64,000 nucleotides of DNA, taken from the NCBI GenBank assembly GCA_017411805.1, contig JAFQPI010000062.1, positions 1 to 64,000 of the forward strand, given 5' to 3'. The notes under the pieces were generated by a model. The model searched no databases. It was given only the letters and a program-made list of their open reading frames with translations, and was not told the origin of the DNA. Each line of letters starts with the position of its first letter. The stretch's first letter is position 1. The translations under genes and the position numbers were made by a program. Shown here piece after piece: positions 62,650 to 64,000 of the stretch. This DNA is from Clostridia bacterium (lineage in GTDB: Bacteria > Bacillota > Clostridia > Oscillospirales > CAG-272).

Positions 62650-62690
62650 CCAAAACAATAGGGACGGCTTTGCCGTCCCTATTGTTTTGG
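62650..62690 (-). terminator. Perfect 19-bp hairpin after tRNA-like copy 3
   Basis: Arms 62650-62668 and 62672-62690 (core CAATAGGGACGGC), 3-nt loop. The CCA of the tRNA-like element is the first base group of the stem. Confidence 0.8.
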
Positions 62691-62763
62691 TGCGGGTAAC
62701 AGGACTTGAACCTGCACCTCTTTGCAAAGACTAGAACCTGATGGTAACGTCACCTCGGTGAAA
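62688..62763 (-). other. tRNA-Leu 3'-half-like element, copy 3
   Basis: 76 nt, one base different from copy 1 (variable arm CTTTGCAAAG). It begins 3 nt after the stop codon of the lipoprotein gene and runs straight into a perfect hairpin. Confidence 0.75.
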
Positions 62764-62766
62764 GGT

Positions 62767-63762
62767 TCATCCTTTTCCGTCAACTTCAGTTTCTACGTAT
62801 TCTCTAATTTTTCCCGTAGAAGCGTTCACTAATAATTGCTTATATATTCTAATTTTATGAGGTGAATTACTTTCCCACCCATCATAAACGTGTGAAGAGT
62901 ATTCAAGTTGCAAAGCAATGCGATAATAATTCGTATCCGAATTCGGCGTATCGAGTAACACAACCTTGCTAATAATAGTTGTTCCAGCCGCCCCCTCTAC
63001 GCGACAATCTGCATCATTCCAATATGTGTTTGCCAGATTCCATGCTTGATTCGCTGTTATAGGATAAGAACAAGTCAACTCAAACGGAGAAAATGACATT
63101 CTCGTTTTGGGGTTGTAGTTGTAATAACTCAAAAATTCATCTCTGGTAACAGATTCTCCGCCCATGTAATATGCATCGATTTCTGCGGTTAAATATTGAA
63201 TACTGTAGATGTTTTTTATAGTTAGCGTTTCTCCCTCAAAGATAATTTTGTTTAATCCGACTTCACAATTACCTGCTACGGAAGAGTCTTTCCAATAAAA
63301 AGTTCCGTCTGTGTTTAAATTATAAAAATTGCTGATACCAAAGCCATAACTATAAACTTTGTCGTCATAATAATGTAAAACAATACAATCGTTATCGGGC
63401 GATTTAATAACATATTCATTGACTCCGTCCTGATCCAAATCCAAAATGGCTTTCGCAAGTAATTTACACTCATCTATCCTTGCGTTATTGCTTGGAAAGC
63501 GGCAGGCTTTCAGCTTGATCTCGCCCAAATGTTCATCAATAACGCAGATTTTATCATTGATCGCCGCTTCATACATCTGCATAGCCTTTTCAGCTTCGGA
63601 GATTGACGGATTAACATTATCATCGTTTGTATTACCATCATTAACATCGGATACACCGCCATTTTCGTTTGACGATAGATCATCTTTATCATCATTAAAA
63701 TTACACGAAATCAGCGATAGTATCATTATCAGGCACAGCAAAAAAGCTATATATTTTTTCAT
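62767..63762 (-). CDS. Lipoprotein of unknown function
   Basis: 331 residues. Lipobox LISC at about 20, then an Asn/Asp-rich linker (DDKDDLSSNENGG) and a folded domain with ILDLDQDGVNEYVIKSPDND, a calcium-loop-like DxDxDG segment, and aromatic strands (LQLEYSSHVYDGWES). I do not recognise a family; the LDLDQDGVNEYV part is like FG-GAP/VCBS-type propeller repeats, and one repeat is too little to name it. AAGGAG upstream, consensus promoter. It precedes tRNA-like copy 3 and has a decayed relative at 61395. Confidence 0.82.
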   Translation of the reverse strand: MKKYIAFLLCLIMILSLISCNFNDDKDDLSSNENGGVSDVNDGNTNDDNVNPSISEAEKAMQMYEAAINDKICVIDEHLGEIKLKACRFPSNNARIDECKLLAKAILDLDQDGVNEYVIKSPDNDCIVLHYYDDKVYSYGFGISNFYNLNTDGTFYWKDSSVAGNCEVGLNKIIFEGETLTIKNIYSIQYLTAEIDAYYMGGESVTRDEFLSYYNYNPKTRMSFSPFELTCSYPITANQAWNLANTYWNDADCRVEGAAGTTIISKVVLLDTPNSDTNYYRIALQLEYSSHVYDGWESNSPHKIRIYKQLLVNASTGKIREYVETEVDGKG

Positions 63763-63794
63763 TAAAAGTCTCCTTGTTTTTATCTCTCAATGCT

Positions 63795-63823
63795 ACTATA
63801 CCATATCAAAAAAACGATGTCAA
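63795..63823 (-). promoter_or_regulatory. Promoter of the lipoprotein gene
   Basis: Minus strand TTGACA (63823-63818), 17-nt spacer, TATAGT (63800-63795). Confidence 0.8.
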
Positions 63824-63887
63824 TATGGTGGGGAAAAGTTTGTTTAAAAGGCACTTTTTGAGGTCAAAGTGGTGAAAAAATCCTAAA

Positions 63888-63932
63888 AAGCAAAAAAGGA
63901 GCGAAAGCTCCTATTTTGCTGGTGCAGGGAAC
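63888..63932 (-). other. Acceptor-end-like fragment plus terminator
   Basis: Minus strand GTTCCCTGCACCA (63932-63920) followed by the hairpin AGGAGC-TTTC-GCTCCT (63912-63897) and TTTTTGC. A reduced copy of the element-plus-terminator unit. Confidence 0.5.
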
Positions 63933-63967
63933 AAAAAGAAATCCGAACCTTTTGGGTTCGGATTTCT
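63928..63967 (-). terminator. Intrinsic terminator after the copy at the right edge
   Basis: Minus strand AGAAATCCGAACC, 5-nt loop, GGTTCGGATTTCT, then TTTTGTT. Confidence 0.85.
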
Positions 63968-63973
63968 ACTGTT

Positions 63974-64000
63974 TGGTGCGTGTAACAGGACGTGCCCCTG
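63974..64000 (-). other. tRNA-Leu 3'-end-like element, copy 4 (cut by window edge)
   Basis: Minus strand ...GTCCTGTTACACGCACCA, same acceptor end as copies 1 and 3 but with an altered T-loop (GGGGCACGTCC). The rest lies outside the window. Confidence 0.6.

Noticed and set aside
60211..62763. Functional tRNA-Leu genes
   Set aside because: No 5' acceptor strand, D-arm or matching 5' anticodon stem in any copy; copies are 3' halves only.
60211..62763. Integron attC sites
   Set aside because: No GTTRRRY/RYYYAAC core sites in the right places and no integron integrase in the window, although the cassette-like layout is similar.

Overview
The window looks like the chromosome of an uncultured, spore-forming member of the Clostridia (Bacillota). 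Evidence: spoVAD, spoVAE, a sigK-type sigma factor and spoIIE all lie here, with a CIRCE-regulated groESL operon, a walJ-rlmH pair, DUF4364, canonical TTGACA-N17-TATAAT promoters, strong AGGAG-type ribosome sites and perfect-stem intrinsic terminators. A large share of the genes are lipoproteins or surface proteins with Thr/Glu/Pro linkers, as in gut or rumen Clostridia. I cannot name a genus.

Layout. 1-3.1 kb: a BspA-type leucine-rich-repeat surface protein with a transglutaminase-like domain, cut by the left edge. 3.2-10.8 kb: DUF4364, homoserine dehydrogenase, a glycosyltransferase, an amino-acid:Na+ symporter, groES-groEL, then a gene-free stretch with two inverted-repeat elements. 10.9-13.3 kb: sugar mutarotase and solute-binding lipoprotein operon. 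13.4-26.8 kb: sporulation genes interleaved with secreted proteins (Ig-like protein, metallo-beta-lactamase lipoprotein, SH3 protein, alkaline phosphatase lipoprotein). 26.9-31.3 kb: TIM-barrel isomerase plus beta-helix enzyme, nuclease/phosphatase lipoprotein, FAD oxidoreductase. 31.4-33.5 kb: a double-TIR/TPR protein. 33.8-36.7 kb: galactokinase, a small membrane protein, walJ, rlmH. 36.8-43.5 kb: a surface protein with 28 copies of a hexapeptide, an OB-fold lipoprotein and a MATE exporter. 43.8-56.5 kb: tandem beta-helix surface proteins, three solute-binding lipoproteins (two in tandem), glyA, a third beta-helix surface protein and a glycerol-3-phosphate dehydrogenase-like gene. 56.6-58.3 kb: phosphoglucomutase.

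The right end (about 58.3-64 kb) is different: more AT-rich, all genes on the minus strand, and built as a series of small accessory genes (HTH-TPR regulator, YitT-type membrane protein, a decayed lipoprotein gene, a beta-lactamase-fold hydrolase, an intact lipoprotein). Three of these genes are followed, 3-5 nt after the stop codon, by a 76-96 nt element whose last 55 or so nt match the 3' half of a tRNA-Leu including the CCA, and then by an intrinsic terminator. More degenerate copies occur at 58.76 and 63.9-64.0 kb. A multi-hairpin structure with two competing pairings lies at 58.56-58.76 kb. This cassette-like arrangement is the most unusual signal in the window.

How genes work together: galactokinase, mutarotase, phosphoglucomutase, the TIM-barrel/beta-helix pair and four solute-binding lipoproteins suggest polysaccharide-derived sugar use, although no ABC permease genes are present. 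The surface proteins share modules (Cys-rich 41-residue repeats, beta-helix repeats, acidic Thr/Pro linkers).
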